Source of the DNA: CAVTYH01 sp963738835
GTDB lineage: Bacteria; Planctomycetota; Planctomycetia; Pirellulales; JADZDJ01
Length of the DNA stretch: 64,000 nucleotides
Assembly: GCA_963738835.1 (NCBI GenBank)
Contig: CAVTYH010000005.1
Span: 1 to 64,000 of the forward strand
Direction of reading: 5' to 3'
Shown here: piece by piece, positions 39,646 to 49,978 of the stretch
Position numbering within the stretch: position 1 is the first letter of the stretch
How the letters are laid out: every line of letters starts with the position of its first letter
The notes under the pieces: model-generated
Told to the model about the DNA's origin: nothing
The model's database searches: none
Seen by the model: only the letters and a program-made list of their open reading frames with translations
Program-made: the position numbers and the translations under genes

Positions 39646-40230
39646 TTACTGCTCGACGACGACGAAGTCGCTAAAGACAATTTCCTTCAAGAGCGGCTCG
39701 CCCAGCAGGGCGTTGGTTTTCGCTAAAATCTGCCGTTTGATCAACCCCAAACCGGGATCGGTGAGATCGGCTATTTGCGAGTTACGCACTGTGACAATCA
39801 CTTGGTCTCGAAACCGATGCTTGTGTTTCTTCAGCAGATTCTCCAGCTTCGCCGCATCGCTTTCTTCAGACTTGTCAGCTTTCTCGGCGTTTCCTTCCGT
39901 CGCGGCTCCGGAAACTGTGCCGTACAAATGGAAATCGATCAGCAGATTGCTATTGGTGTTGGGGTTGAAGACGGTCAGGCTGAAAGCGCCCAGGTCGACC
40001 TCCGTCTGTTCTTGAACGACCGGATGACGAGTGGCTTCTGCCGCCGGCGTTTCCGTCTTCGAGCTAGCACTGGCGGTACGTTCTGCACCCGCTGGCATCC
40101 AGAGGAAAACCACCACGCACTGTGCCAGCACAATCGCTGCCAAAATGCCAGCAACCTTCAGTTTTCTGAGCAGCGGTCGGCCTGGAGAAGCGACCGCGTC
40201 GTCAGCAGGCAGTGATTCGGCTTCGGCCAT
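39646..40230 (-). CDS. fliL: Flagellar basal body-associated protein FliL
   Basis: Single-span protein that surrounds the stator. A basic stretch (LLRKLKVAG) precedes the helix (ILAAIVLAQCVVVFLWM); the periplasmic part has VDLGAFSLTVFNPNTNSNLL and ends with VIVTVRNSQIADLTDPGLG and LKEIVFSDFVVV. Start at ATG 40230 (MAEAESLPADD). Complete and unbroken. Confidence 0.85.
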   Translation of the reverse strand: MAEAESLPADDAVASPGRPLLRKLKVAGILAAIVLAQCVVVFLWMPAGAERTASASSKTETPAAEATRHPVVQEQTEVDLGAFSLTVFNPNTNSNLLIDFHLYGTVSGAATEGNAEKADKSEESDAAKLENLLKKHKHRFRDQVIVTVRNSQIADLTDPGLGLIKRQILAKTNALLGEPLLKEIVFSDFVVVEQ

Positions 40231-40549
40231 AAGGCAGCTTGATCTAGGGTGACAGCGGGATGGCGTGGGGACAACGGTGCTCAAAAAAGGTCGGCGGCAA
40301 GCGACGTAGCAAACGTAGCTTTCGACAAGCAGATAGGCAAACGCCAATCACACTGGTAGCGATTATGCCGGATCAACTGGCGATGCCAGCGACAAGAAGC
40401 ACCCTAAATGGCCGGGAGGCAACGCTCGCCAAAGATCGGCAAAAAGAGGATGAATCTGAGCAATGGATGCTGGATCGCTTACTCAATCACCTTCGGCGTC
40501 TGCTGTATGCCCCGGCGATCGAGTTGCGGATAGTCATAGATCGCTAAAC
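40231..40549. other. Gap between fliL and flgE
   Basis: About 320 bases. A plus-strand frame of 95 codons (40260-40547) is open, but its product has no features I trust and it runs against the operon. No FlbD-like gene, often found here, is visible. A possible place for a promoter for the fliL half of the cluster. Confidence 0.45.
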
Positions 40550-42978
40550 TTATCGCCGCAGATTCAATAGCTCGTCGAGCATCTGATCCACCGTGGTGAT
40601 CACGCGGGTGTTTCCACGATAGGCGGTGGACGCCAATATCAAATCGATGAGGTTCTTTCCGATATCGGTGTTCGACAATTCGACAGCTCCGGCCGTGATC
40701 GAACCAATGCCTTCGGTGCCCGGGCGCCTTCCACAGGCAGGCCGGAGTTCACGCCGGTCGAATAGTTGTTGTCGCCCCGCGCTTGTAAACCTTCTGGGTT
40801 GGCAAAACGTGCCAATACGAGCTGTCCTAGCGTTCGGCTGACGCCGTTACTGTAGGCGCCTCGAATTGTACCGTCTTCGCCAATTTGAAAATTGGTTAGC
40901 GTGCCGGCTGCCGAGCCATCGACCTTCGTGGCATTGAGACTGCTGCTGCTCGCGGAAAGTCCCGAGACTCCCGTGAAGTCGAGCTGAAAAGAGAGTGGTT
41001 TATCGCTGGCGATGTGCTCACGATCGATCGAAACCGTGGGCGGATTCAGGCTGCTAATCTGATGCCCGTTGCCGTCGAAGGAGACCAGACCTGTGCCAAC
41101 CGCAATGCCAGCGCCGCTCGCGGGGTCGTTATCCGTGGAATCGGCAAACCAACGGTAAGTGGTTTGAGTGCTCGTCTGACTTTGCAGAACGGCAGTCACT
41201 CGCACATTTAACGGGATGCCTAACGAATCGTAAACGCGGAAAGTTGTTGTGGCCGATTCGCCGGCCGCACTTTGCGTGGAACTGAAAGCCAGATTGACTG
41301 TTTGTGGATCTGTGCTTCCAGTGGGTGTCATTTTGAAACCACTGGAATCAATTAAAATAGTATTACCGGCGCCATTATTTCCCACGAGCTGAATGCGTCC
41401 ATTCGCAAGCACCGAGCCGCCTGGAGATTGACCAGAACTATCGAGCGGGATCGGGCTGCTGGGGTCAGAAGCCGGCGACTGGATGCCCAGCGCCTGCGAC
41501 ATGAAATCGATCAAATCTTGCACGGTGGTTGTGCCAGTGATGGGCAGCGTTTTCGCAGTTAGATCGCTGCCCCCTTTCGTTCCAGTAAAGCTCAGATCGC
41601 CGGCTTGGAATGGCTGCGTGTATGTGTTGCCGTTTCGACTCGTAATATTGACCAGCAAGGTATTCGTATTGATCTTGGGGCCATCCAGGTCAAGCACTTT
41701 GAAATTTGGTAGCGACTGGTCGGTAATCGTTGCATCGGGAACATTGTCGACAAACGCCAATTGCGGGTCGGTGGTCGGATCGATTTGAGCCACGCGATAG
41801 TACGTATCGACCTGTGTTGGTGTCGTTCGATAAATGTTGATCGTGGCGCCAGGAATGGCATAAAGCCCCGTGGGTGCGGGCAAATTCGAAAGCAGCACAT
41901 GTCCGCTGGAGATGTTAATCGGGGTGAGTGGTGCTGAAGGGCGGCTTTCCGGCACGCCGGGGGCGCTCCAAGTGATAAAATAGCGGTAGTTCCCGGTCAG
42001 ACTGCTTGCATCAAACGCCGGTTGTCCGACCAATGCAGCATCGGTCGTCGAGTCGGTGAAGCTCGTGGTTGTATTGTCGTTGATACTCCCGACCAGATTG
42101 AATGTGGTATTCTCATCGGCAGTGCTGCGGTAGATGCGGCGACCTACGTAATTGCCGGTGGCGTCGAGCGGCAGGCTGCCCAGATCGATTTGAGCAGCAT
42201 TGGCTGCAGCTACTGTCGTCGTGGCTGCATCACTTTCGTTCCCACTAACATCGACCAATACCACCTTGTACGTAAAAGTGCCGTTTAGCGTACCGACGCC
42301 ACTGCCAGCTACTGTTGTGGAAGCCAGGTTCGGCGCCACGGCGTCGTTGATCTGAGTTCCCGTTGGCGGGAATGTGTAACTGGAATCTCCGAGCACCCCA
42401 GACTGAATGATTTCCCCGGTATCGGCAATGTCGCCCGTCGGAGGCAGAGAGCCTGAGAGCGACACGTTCTCCGTAGCCTGAGCAACAACGGACGTGCCCA
42501 AGGGAATCGTCAGCGGTTGAAGCGAGGTCTTTTGCAGCTGGAAGTCTTGGTTGACACCGTAGCCCAAAAGTTTGTTGCCGGTGCTGGAGACCAATTCATT
42601 GGCGGCATCGGTTTGGAACGAGCCGTTGCGGGTAAATAACTGCTCGCCGGCGGCGGCTTGAACAATAAAGAAACCATCTCCTTGAATGGCTAAATCCAAG
42701 GCATTGCTCGTCAATTGAATGGTGCCTTGAGTAAAATTCGGTGTGATGGCGGCTACCTGCGTGCCCAAGCCAATTTGTCGCGGATTTGTGCCGCCGTTAA
42801 GACCTGCCGGCGCCGATCCCAAGCTTTGAGTCTGCAGAAATTGCGTCGCAAATTGGACCGTCGACGCCTTAAATCCGTTCGTCGACGAGTTCGCCAGATT
42901 GTTGCCAACCACATCAATCGTGGTTTCAGCCGCATTAAGACCGGTAAGCGCTGTGCTAAGTGCAGATGCCAGACCCAT
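40550..42978 (-). CDS. flgE: Flagellar hook protein FlgE with tandem Fn3-like insertion, frameshifted near C-terminus
   Basis: N-terminal rod motif MGLASALSTALTGLNAAETT and ANSSTNGFKASTVQFA, hook domains, and a C-terminus that, after a frameshift near 40725, reads LSNTDIGKNLIDLILASTAY and ends DQMLDELLNLRR, the usual hook coiled coil. Adding one C to a CCC run restores the frame. Residues about 225-425 hold two successive Fn3-like units, each with a YK/YR strand and an RIYRST or NIYRTT strand, not found in the short enterobacterial FlgE. About 810 residues in total, twice the enterobacterial length. Confidence 0.92.
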
Positions 42979-43062
42979 GAGCGTATCTCCTTCGCGCGGG
43001 CGATGGTTGGTTGATAATTGGTGAGAGGTGAGTGGTTACCGGTAAGTTGCAAATGATCGAGC

Positions 43063-43623
43063 TTAGGTGGTGCCTGAACTTGATGATGTCGATTGTGTGC
43101 TGTTTCCTTGCAGCTGCTGCAACAGTGTTAAGAGCGCATTTGTTTGATCGTTTTGACTGGATGTGCCAGCCGCGGCGGAAGCTGCATCGGCGGGCGTGGA
43201 ATCATCGGGCAGTACTGCCCGCACGTTTTCCAGCTTTACAGTCTTGTCGCCGACGCTGAGCAGCGGCTTGCCATCGGCTACGCTCACTTTATCGACCTTC
43301 CCGGTGACTTCGGTGTTGTCGTCGGCCAACCCGTTGATCGTCTTGCCGATCAGGCTTGTAGCGTTGCTCAAATTCTGACCAAGCAGCACCGAATTCAGCG
43401 TGCTGGTGAGCTGCTGCGTCGACCCGACCTGGCTGATCTGTCCAATTTGCGTGAGCATGGTGCTCGAGTCCATCGGGCTAAGCGGATCCTGATTTTGCAG
43501 CTCGGTAAGCAGCATCTTCAAGAAATCGTCTAGCTTCAGGCTTCCCAGTCCGTTGTTCAGCGCCGCAGTGGTGGCTGTGGTGGTGTCTTGCGTGCTGGAT
43601 GATCCGACAGGGGAGGTTGCCAT
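43063..43623 (-). CDS. flgD: Flagellar hook assembly scaffolding protein FlgD
   Basis: Caps the growing hook. LKLDDFLKMLLTELQNQDPL is the diagnostic N-terminal signature, followed by STMLTQIGQISQVGSTQQL. A short beta domain (TGKVDKVSVADGKPLLSVGD) follows; the Ig-like domain of longer FlgD proteins is missing, and the tail is Ser/Thr/Gln-rich. It lies between fliK and flgE as expected. Confidence 0.88.
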   Translation of the reverse strand: MATSPVGSSSTQDTTTATTAALNNGLGSLKLDDFLKMLLTELQNQDPLSPMDSSTMLTQIGQISQVGSTQQLTSTLNSVLLGQNLSNATSLIGKTINGLADDNTEVTGKVDKVSVADGKPLLSVGDKTVKLENVRAVLPDDSTPADAASAAAGTSSQNDQTNALLTLLQQLQGNSTQSTSSSSGTT

Positions 43624-43683
43624 GTTCTGCTCCTGATTTGAATCTTGCGTTTTGTTGTTTTGTTAAGTTGCCGCGTGATCGTG

Positions 43684-45436
43684 TCAGATCACAACATTGA
43701 TTCGCCCATCGCTTGCGCGGTTCGGTTGAACGACTGGCGCAACCGAACTATCGACTTGTGCGGAGGTTCGATTTCGAACGCCGATTTGTGGCTTCGGCAA
43801 ATCACCGCGGAAGCCGGCGAAATCGGGCGAAGGATTTGCCGATCCACCGCCGGAGCCGTCTTGCTTCAAATCCACATCGAAGCGCTCGATCTTGATGTTT
43901 TGATCAGCCAGCCGTCCACGAAGTGCCGGCAAATTATTCAACAAGAGAGTGCGAGCCGAAGTCGTTTCCGCTTCCAAACGGGCCGTCATTACGCCGTTGC
44001 GCAATGCGACTTCCACCTTTAATGAGCCCAATTCCGGAGGGCTGAGCCGCAGGCGAATTTGGCCGCCTTGCTCGTCGACAGCACGAAACGCACGGGCCAC
44101 GCGCTGCACGAACCGAACTTGATCGACCGAATTCTGCGTACCGTGCGGGCCGCCCCCCCTCGGCACATTTGACTTGGGGCCATCCTCGGAAAGTTGGGCA
44201 GGAGCATTGGAAGCCACGGGCCGCGCGAGGTCCGCAGTTGATTCGCGCGAAAGTGACGCCCGCTGATTCGACACAGCTTGCGTTGCCGCAATCGACTTCG
44301 TTTCCGGTTGGTCTTTAGAATCGGCCGATTTCGTGGACAAGGCTGCATTGGCGACTGCTGACACAGCAGGGAATACTGTTGCATTCGCCAATCGTGCGGT
44401 CATATTCGACGCGACAATGTTCGGCCCCGAAAACAGGTCCGATTTCACTGGCGCTTGCGTGTTGCGAGATCGACTTAAGGCTTTGTTTTCTTGGATCGAT
44501 CCGTCGATCGACTGACCGCGATCGAATCCCGAATCGATTTGCGGCAAATCACTGGCTGCGGACCGCGAGACGACCGACGTGGTTAGCGCGGGCGGGTTTT
44601 CAGTGCTTTGATTCGGCTGCGAGAGCACAGCTGGTTCGTTTGCGGCAGCAAGCGCCTTTGCTTGTGGATTGTCGCCCGCCGCCACGAGCGCGCTCGCCGG
44701 TTGCGCGTCTGGTAAATTAGCTGTCTCAGTCAATGCCTGATGGTTGCCAACAGTTGGCGAATTTGTCTTCGAATCGGCAACGACAGTGGCTTCATCGGGC
44801 GACGTCTGTGCCCCACTGGTTTGCTGATTGCCGTCGATGGCCTGCGTTTTTGCCGCCGCCGCCAAATCCGTTCCTGGCGTCGACGGCTGCGTGGGTCCGC
44901 ACGGTGGTGATCCCGATGAAGCATCGCTTTTCGTTGACAATGGCGGCACTACAACGGCGGTTCCAGTGTCGATTGAGTCAGCGGAACTCTGACCATCTTT
45001 GGCGTTGGTATCCGACGACGTTTCGGTTGTATTGGTACTGTCGTGCTCAGAGCGACGATCGGCTGATGCGGAATCGGATCGTTGTCCTCGGGCTGATTTG
45101 TGACCCGACTTCACTAGTTTGCCGTCGCGATCAATGTGGTGGCTATCTTCGCTTGGCCGAGAGGCTGAATCATTTTGCTTCCGCGTTGGCCGTGGACCTG
45201 ATGATGGCAATTCCGATCGGTGATCGTGCGCGGTGTCAGCCTCGCGACGCTGCAACGTTTGATAACGGTCGGCTGCGGTTGGTTCGCCTACCGAGCTTTG
45301 TACAGGCAGCCCGGCGCGCTGTCAGCGCGTCCTCAAAGTCACGATTACTGCTGGAAGCAGGTGGCGCCATAGCGCTGCCGCTGGGGGGCAAATGTGGCGG
45401 TGGCAGAATCAAATTGTCGAATCCAGCGTCAGGCAT
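43684..45436 (-). CDS. fliK: Flagellar hook-length control protein FliK, frameshifted near the N-terminus
   Basis: Secreted molecular ruler. The C-terminal domain (hook-length control, Flg_hook) has LRLSPPELGSLKVEVALRNG and ARTLLLNNLPALRGRLADQN. Most of the rest is Ser/Thr/Ala/Gln-rich and disordered, as normal for FliK. The start MPDAGFDNLILPPPHLPPSG at 45436 is joined to the main frame through a frameshift near 45290. About 580 residues. Confidence 0.82.
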
Positions 45437-45485
45437 GAACGGGTTTGAGTGAAATTGCGATGAATGTTTCCAAGTCTATGATCGA

Positions 45486-46256
45486 CTAACGATCGGGCCG
45501 CACATTGGAATTGCTGCCCGCGATTTCGGCTTTCAAATTACTGGCGCTGCTGAGGCCGCCAGCTGGATGATCGAGCGTCTGAAACTGCTGCCGTGCTTGC
45601 TGGATTATTTTCACTTCGGGAACCCCTTCACGGATCAGCCGCAAGATTTCTTCCAGCTTTTTTGCCTCCTCATCGGTTTTGAACTCGCCGATGATTTTTG
45701 CCCGCTTGGCAATGGGCATTGCCGACAAAATCGCCACCACATCGGCCTGCTCGCCGGCAGCAATCATCTGCAGCATCTGTTCTTTGGCCTGCTTCGGGCG
45801 TATGTTCTCCCAAATCAGGCGAATATTCTCGCGGCCCGTGGCTTGCGCACCGGTGTGCAATTCGGCGAGCTGTTTCTCAAAGGTCGTTTTTAAGCGGTCG
45901 TAATTTTGTTTTTCATCGGCGAGTTTTCGCTGCTCGGAGCGCAGCTGATCGGCGGTGGTGTGCAGTGCTTGTTCGCGTAGTTCCAGGTCGCGCGATTGCA
46001 GGGCTCGTCGTGTTTCGATTTCCTCGACCGATGGTTGCTCAGTAGTTTCAGCCGGTTTGATGATGTCGGTTGACGTGGCCGTTGCTTCGGTCGATGCGGC
46101 GTCAATACCTTGGGCGACAGCAAGCATCTTCGTCAGCTTCTCTTTATCCAAAAAACCTTTGGTCAGCGCGTACCCAACGAGCAGACACTCGGTTAACACC
46201 GTGGCGACGCACAAATACACCAGCGCCGCCGTCAACATACGCAGTAAGCGTCCCAT
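45486..46256 (-). CDS. MotE-like flagellar protein (MgtE-N-like domain)
   Basis: One N-terminal membrane helix (LVYLCVATVLTECLLVGYA), then about 70 residues of coiled coil (LELREQALHTTADQLRSEQR) and a C-terminal domain with LIWENIRPKQAKEQMLQMIA and VVAILSAMPIAKRAKIIGEF, the MgtE N-terminal-like fold of MotE proteins. MotE supports FliG/MotB function in some bacteria. The ATG overlaps the fliJ stop (TGATG) and has a GGAGG Shine-Dalgarno; this decides against the longer frame starting upstream. Confidence 0.75.
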   Translation of the reverse strand: MGRLLRMLTAALVYLCVATVLTECLLVGYALTKGFLDKEKLTKMLAVAQGIDAASTEATATSTDIIKPAETTEQPSVEEIETRRALQSRDLELREQALHTTADQLRSEQRKLADEKQNYDRLKTTFEKQLAELHTGAQATGRENIRLIWENIRPKQAKEQMLQMIAAGEQADVVAILSAMPIAKRAKIIGEFKTDEEAKKLEEILRLIREGVPEVKIIQQARQQFQTLDHPAGGLSSASNLKAEIAGSNSNVRPDR

Positions 46257-46707
46257 CAGCGGTCCTCCCGGCCGATGGCCAATTGGATTGCCGCGGCATC
46301 GAGGTGCTTGATCTCGCGCTGGCTTCCTCGGCACGATGGCGAGTCGACTGCTGCTCTCGGAGTTTTTCCAGCACCTTCACTTCGCGATCGGCCTCCACCA
46401 GCGCCTGCCGCCGTCGCTCGACTTCCACTGCGACCGCCTGTCGCTGCTCATCGGCAGCTTGCCGCTGGGTCTTGAGAAGCATTTCATACCGTCCCGCATC
46501 CAACATTCGATCGACGTCGATTCGGCCTGGCCCGTTGACCGACTTCGCGTGCGCGCGCAGCATCGCCAGTTCATCGTTCAGTTCAGCAATTCGGGCGACG
46601 ATGAGGTCTTCGGCGCGCTCGGCTTCCACAAGCTGCTGCCGGCACTCGTCGCGCACATTTCCGCGCAGCCGTAGCAAAGTCGATAATCTAAAATGAAAGT
46701 TTGCCAT
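46256..46707 (-). CDS. fliJ: Flagellar export chaperone/ATPase stalk protein FliJ, frameshifted
   Basis: Almost wholly coiled coil, 150 residues, starting MANFHFRLSTLLRLRGNVRD. It sits in the FliI hexamer as a rotor-like stalk. A frameshift near 46316 moves the last 20 residues (EIKHLDAAAIQLAIGREDR) into another frame; reading them in the correct frame ends at a stop that overlaps the MotE-like start. Placed directly downstream of fliI as usual. Confidence 0.8.
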
Positions 46708-46740
46708 GTGATGAAGTTGCCGACAGATACCGCTCCGCCA

Positions 46741-48093
46741 CTACGATTGCTTGACAGTTGATTCCTGATGTCTGGTTCCAGACCCTAGAGTTTTTACCCT
46801 TTGTTGCAACTGAATGAGCCCTTGCTGGGCCGATTCGATCGTAACCGGTTCATCGACACGTTGTCGCAAGAACTTGTTGATATCGTCGAGCATGTCGATC
46901 GCCAAATCGACTTGCCGATTGGCCCCGCGGCGGTAGGCGCCGATCGAAATCAAATCTTCATGTTCCCGATACGCGGCCATCAATTCGCGAATGATTTGAG
47001 TGGCATCCTGATGTGCTCGTGTGGTCACGTCGGGCATAAGCCGGCTGATGCTTTCCAGCACATCGACCGCCGGCCAATGGGCGCGCGAGGCAAGTTTGCG
47101 AGAGAGCCAAGTGTGGCCATCCAACAGTCCGCGAACGGCATCGCTAATCGGCTCTTGCGGATCGTCCCCTTCCACCAAAACGCTGTAAAAACCGGTAATG
47201 CTGCCCCGCGCGGCCCGCCCTGCCCTTTCCACCAATTGCGGCAATAGCGAGAAAACCGACGGCGGATAACCACGGGTTGTCGGCGGTTCGCCGGCAGCCA
47301 GACCAATTTCTCGCTGGGCCATCGCGAATCGTGTGAGCGAATCCATTAGCAGTAGGACATCGCGGCCCAGATCGCGAAAATACTCGGCAATGGCGGTCGC
47401 AGCCTGCGCAGCCTGCACGCGACGCAATGCCGGCTCGTCGCTGGTGGCCACCACGACGACGCTGCGTTGCAATCCCTCCGGTCCCAGATCGCGCTCCAAA
47501 AATTCATTCACCTCACGACCACGCTCGCCAATCAAGGCGATCACGTTGACATCGGCCGATGTATAACGGGCCATCATGCCCAGCGCCACGCTTTTGCCGA
47601 CGCCAGAGCCAGCGAAGATGCCCATGCGCTGCCCCTTGCCGCAGGTGAGCAGCCCGTCGATCGAGCGGATGCCCGTGCTCAGCGGCTCTTTGATTCGTGG
47701 CCGTTCTACCGCTGGCGGCGGACGGCGATTCAATTCGGTGCGCTCGGCCAGCGCTGGTTGTGGGCGGCCATCGAGGGCACGCCCTTGCGCATCAACCACA
47801 CGGCCCAACAACTCCGGCCCCACGCGCAACCAGCGAAAAGTGCGCACCAGCCGGACGCGATTTCCGCGACGCACGCCGGTCAAACTTTCATAAGGATAGA
47901 GCAGCGTCAAGTCGTCGCGAAAGCCAATCACCTCTGCCAGCGCGGGCTGGCCCGATTCACGTTCGATCTCAACAACCGCTCCCACCGGCGCCGGAAAATC
48001 GGCGACCGCGGCGCTCAGGCCGACAATCCGCACGACGCTGCCTTCCAGCGCGGTCGGAATGATGCGTTCAAGTTGGTCGGCCAGTTCGAGCAT
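46741..48093 (-). CDS. fliI: Flagellum-specific ATPase FliI
   Basis: F1-beta-like export ATPase. Walker A is AGSGVGKS at about 161-168, Walker B DVLLLMDSLTRFAMAQREI, and the signature region EPPTTRGYPPSVFSLLPQLV is present. MIGERGREVNEF-type residues appear as ALIGERGREVNEFLE. Length of 450 residues fits. Complete, no frameshift. Confidence 0.95.
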   Translation of the reverse strand: MLELADQLERIIPTALEGSVVRIVGLSAAVADFPAPVGAVVEIERESGQPALAEVIGFRDDLTLLYPYESLTGVRRGNRVRLVRTFRWLRVGPELLGRVVDAQGRALDGRPQPALAERTELNRRPPPAVERPRIKEPLSTGIRSIDGLLTCGKGQRMGIFAGSGVGKSVALGMMARYTSADVNVIALIGERGREVNEFLERDLGPEGLQRSVVVVATSDEPALRRVQAAQAATAIAEYFRDLGRDVLLLMDSLTRFAMAQREIGLAAGEPPTTRGYPPSVFSLLPQLVERAGRAARGSITGFYSVLVEGDDPQEPISDAVRGLLDGHTWLSRKLASRAHWPAVDVLESISRLMPDVTTRAHQDATQIIRELMAAYREHEDLISIGAYRRGANRQVDLAIDMLDDINKFLRQRVDEPVTIESAQQGLIQLQQRVKTLGSGTRHQESTVKQS

Positions 48094-48122
48094 GAGCGAC
48101 AGTCCGTTGTCCTTCGTCCTTT

Positions 48123-48188
48123 GTCATTTGTCCGGCGAATTTCGCGCTACTTGCCCGTTATAAGGGCAAGAGGCCAAGGACAAATGAC
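48123..48188. repeat. Nested inverted repeat in the fliH-fliI gap
   Basis: Outer arms GTCATTTGTCC (48123-48133) and GGACAAATGAC (48178-48188) enclose an inner stem CTTGCCC/GGGCAAG (48150-48156 and 48164-48170). Built from tttgtc and cattt words, as in other gaps of the cluster. Confidence 0.75.
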
Positions 48189-48195
48189 ACGTCAA

Positions 48196-48861
48196 TTATT
48201 CAGTTCCGCCAATTAACTCCGCTGCAATGCGTTTCAATTGCGTTTCAATCTGCTGATCGATCACGCCATGCTGCGATTCCAATCGACAGCCACCAGAAGT
48301 TACCGTTTCGTCGGCGACAATTTCGGCTTGGGCCGTCCGAGCAATTTCTTGCGTGAGGCGTTCGACTTGTCCACCCAGCGTCTCAAAATCGGCCGGATGC
48401 AAAGCGATTTTCAGGTGCGGCGTGCCGCCGGCCATTTCAAGTGCCTCACGCACCAGATCGACGCTGATCTGCGGCGTCTGTTTTATTTCGCGGCGAATAA
48501 CGCGCTCGGCAATTTTCGTGGCCAACCGAACAGCGCTTTGTTCCCAATGTCGCAACCAAGCTTGCTTGGCGTCGGTCAGCTCGGTAATTACACGCTGCAG
48601 CGCCGGAAGCAGCGTTTCCATTCGCTGGCCAACTTTCTGATCCAACACTTGTTCTACCGCCCGCATCGCCGCCTGGCGACCATTCTCTTCCGCTCGGCGA
48701 GTTACGGCCGCAGCTTGTACCTCTGCATCGGCGATGATGGTGGCGGCCTTCGCTTGCACTTCATCGACATACTGGTTGGCATGCTGCGCGACGTCTTCGA
48801 AATTGAAGGCGATCGGCAGTGCATGACGTGCGCCGAGTGTGGATTTGATAACAGTAGCCAT
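48196..48861 (-). CDS. fliH: Flagellar assembly protein FliH
   Basis: About 220 residues. The N-terminal half is helical, with VQAKAATIIADAEVQAAAVT and RRAEENGRQAAMRAVEQV; the C-terminal domain has LATKIAERVIRREIKQTPQI and ends with CRLESQHGVIDQQIETQLKR, the usual FliH/V-type E-subunit pattern. It controls FliI at the export gate. Just downstream of fliG with a 46-base gap. Confidence 0.88.
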   Translation of the reverse strand: MATVIKSTLGARHALPIAFNFEDVAQHANQYVDEVQAKAATIIADAEVQAAAVTRRAEENGRQAAMRAVEQVLDQKVGQRMETLLPALQRVITELTDAKQAWLRHWEQSAVRLATKIAERVIRREIKQTPQISVDLVREALEMAGGTPHLKIALHPADFETLGGQVERLTQEIARTAQAEIVADETVTSGGCRLESQHGVIDQQIETQLKRIAAELIGGTE

Positions 48862-48907
48862 ATTTTGTCGCGTTACTTGTCACGCGTTCGTGATTTTTGA
48901 TTGCTTC

Positions 48908-49975
48908 TCATACGACCGCCGTCAAATGGGCGCAGTCCACGCCGGGCAGGCGACCTTCGGCGTACAAGTGACTCGCCAATTCCGCAAGCTCTTCCTGCGC
49001 TCGATCAATGTCGGTCAATCGCAACGGGCCCAAATGCGCCAGCCCGTGCGAGAATTGCTCGGCTTCGTTCGGACTCAATCGATCTAGCAATTCATCGACG
49101 ACTTCCGCATGAGCCCCGGCCAGTGCCAAGCTCGCACTGCGCCGATCCGACATCCGCACCACGGCGGATAGCGCCTCGATCGGTAATTTGCACAACTGCT
49201 TGAATGTGAATCGTCGCGGCGGAGTTTGCGGCGGTGTAAAGCGATGCGCCAAGGTCCGGTTGTGGACCGCCAAATTATTCAAAATCTGCCGCCGTGCACT
49301 ACCATCGGCTGAATTCAAAATGGCCGACACCGCGGCTTCTCCCGCCACTCGCCGGCGAATGGGTTGTCGCTTTCTGAGCCACGCTTCGACGGCCTGCTCG
49401 ACTTCGCGAACTACGCGCGGATCGGTTTCCTCTAAATCTACCAGCCGGCGAACGACATCGGCCTGCAGCGTTGCCGGCAGTCGCGCCAGCACATGCCCTG
49501 CCCGTTCCGGCGGAAGATGCGCCAACACCAAAGCAATAGCTTGCGGATGTTCGCGCTCCAGCATCGGCACCAACGACTCGGGTTCCGCGTCTTGCAAAAA
49601 TCCGAAGGGTTGCAATTTTGAGCGCTCCGCCTGCGATTCTTGATTTGATTGCTGTGGACCCGAAAACTTTGGTGATGGCATTTTGGCCGATCCGCTGGAC
49701 ACATACTCGTCGATCGGCAAAGCCACACGGCGCGATAAATAATCCTCCAAATCCAAGCCCGGCGGATTTTGTTCCGGCACCAGCGGGCCAATCCGGCGAA
49801 ATTCATCGATCACGGAACGCTGCTCGGCAGGATCGATATCGTCCAGCTCCAGGACCAGTCTGCGCACCGCCTCTGCTTGCTCGGGCGCCATTTGCGCAAG
49901 CAAAAGATCAGCCGTGTCGGCATCGAGCGATGCGACCAGCACGGCAGCTTTGCGAATTGACGGCTCGCGAGTCAT
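48908..49975 (-). CDS. fliG: Flagellar motor switch protein FliG (divergent)
   Basis: About 355 residues. The N-terminal domain RKAAVLVASLDADTADLLLA binds FliF; the middle has EHPQAIALVLAHLPPERAGH, the FliM-binding EHPQ motif. The C-terminal torque domain is recognisable (FTFKQLCKLPIEALSAVVRM, LSPNEAEQFSHGLAHLGPLR), but the conserved acidic DD and charged Arg positions of the torque helix are partly replaced by Ser, Ala and Lys. Three bases after fliF. Confidence 0.88.
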   Translation of the reverse strand: MTREPSIRKAAVLVASLDADTADLLLAQMAPEQAEAVRRLVLELDDIDPAEQRSVIDEFRRIGPLVPEQNPPGLDLEDYLSRRVALPIDEYVSSGSAKMPSPKFSGPQQSNQESQAERSKLQPFGFLQDAEPESLVPMLEREHPQAIALVLAHLPPERAGHVLARLPATLQADVVRRLVDLEETDPRVVREVEQAVEAWLRKRQPIRRRVAGEAAVSAILNSADGSARRQILNNLAVHNRTLAHRFTPPQTPPRRFTFKQLCKLPIEALSAVVRMSDRRSASLALAGAHAEVVDELLDRLSPNEAEQFSHGLAHLGPLRLTDIDRAQEELAELASHLYAEGRLPGVDCAHLTAVV

Positions 49976-49978
49976 GCG

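Noticed and set aside
40260..40547. Plus-strand frame of 95 codons in the fliL-flgE gap
   Set aside because: No signal, domain or Shine-Dalgarno of note and opposite to the operon; kept as non-coding.
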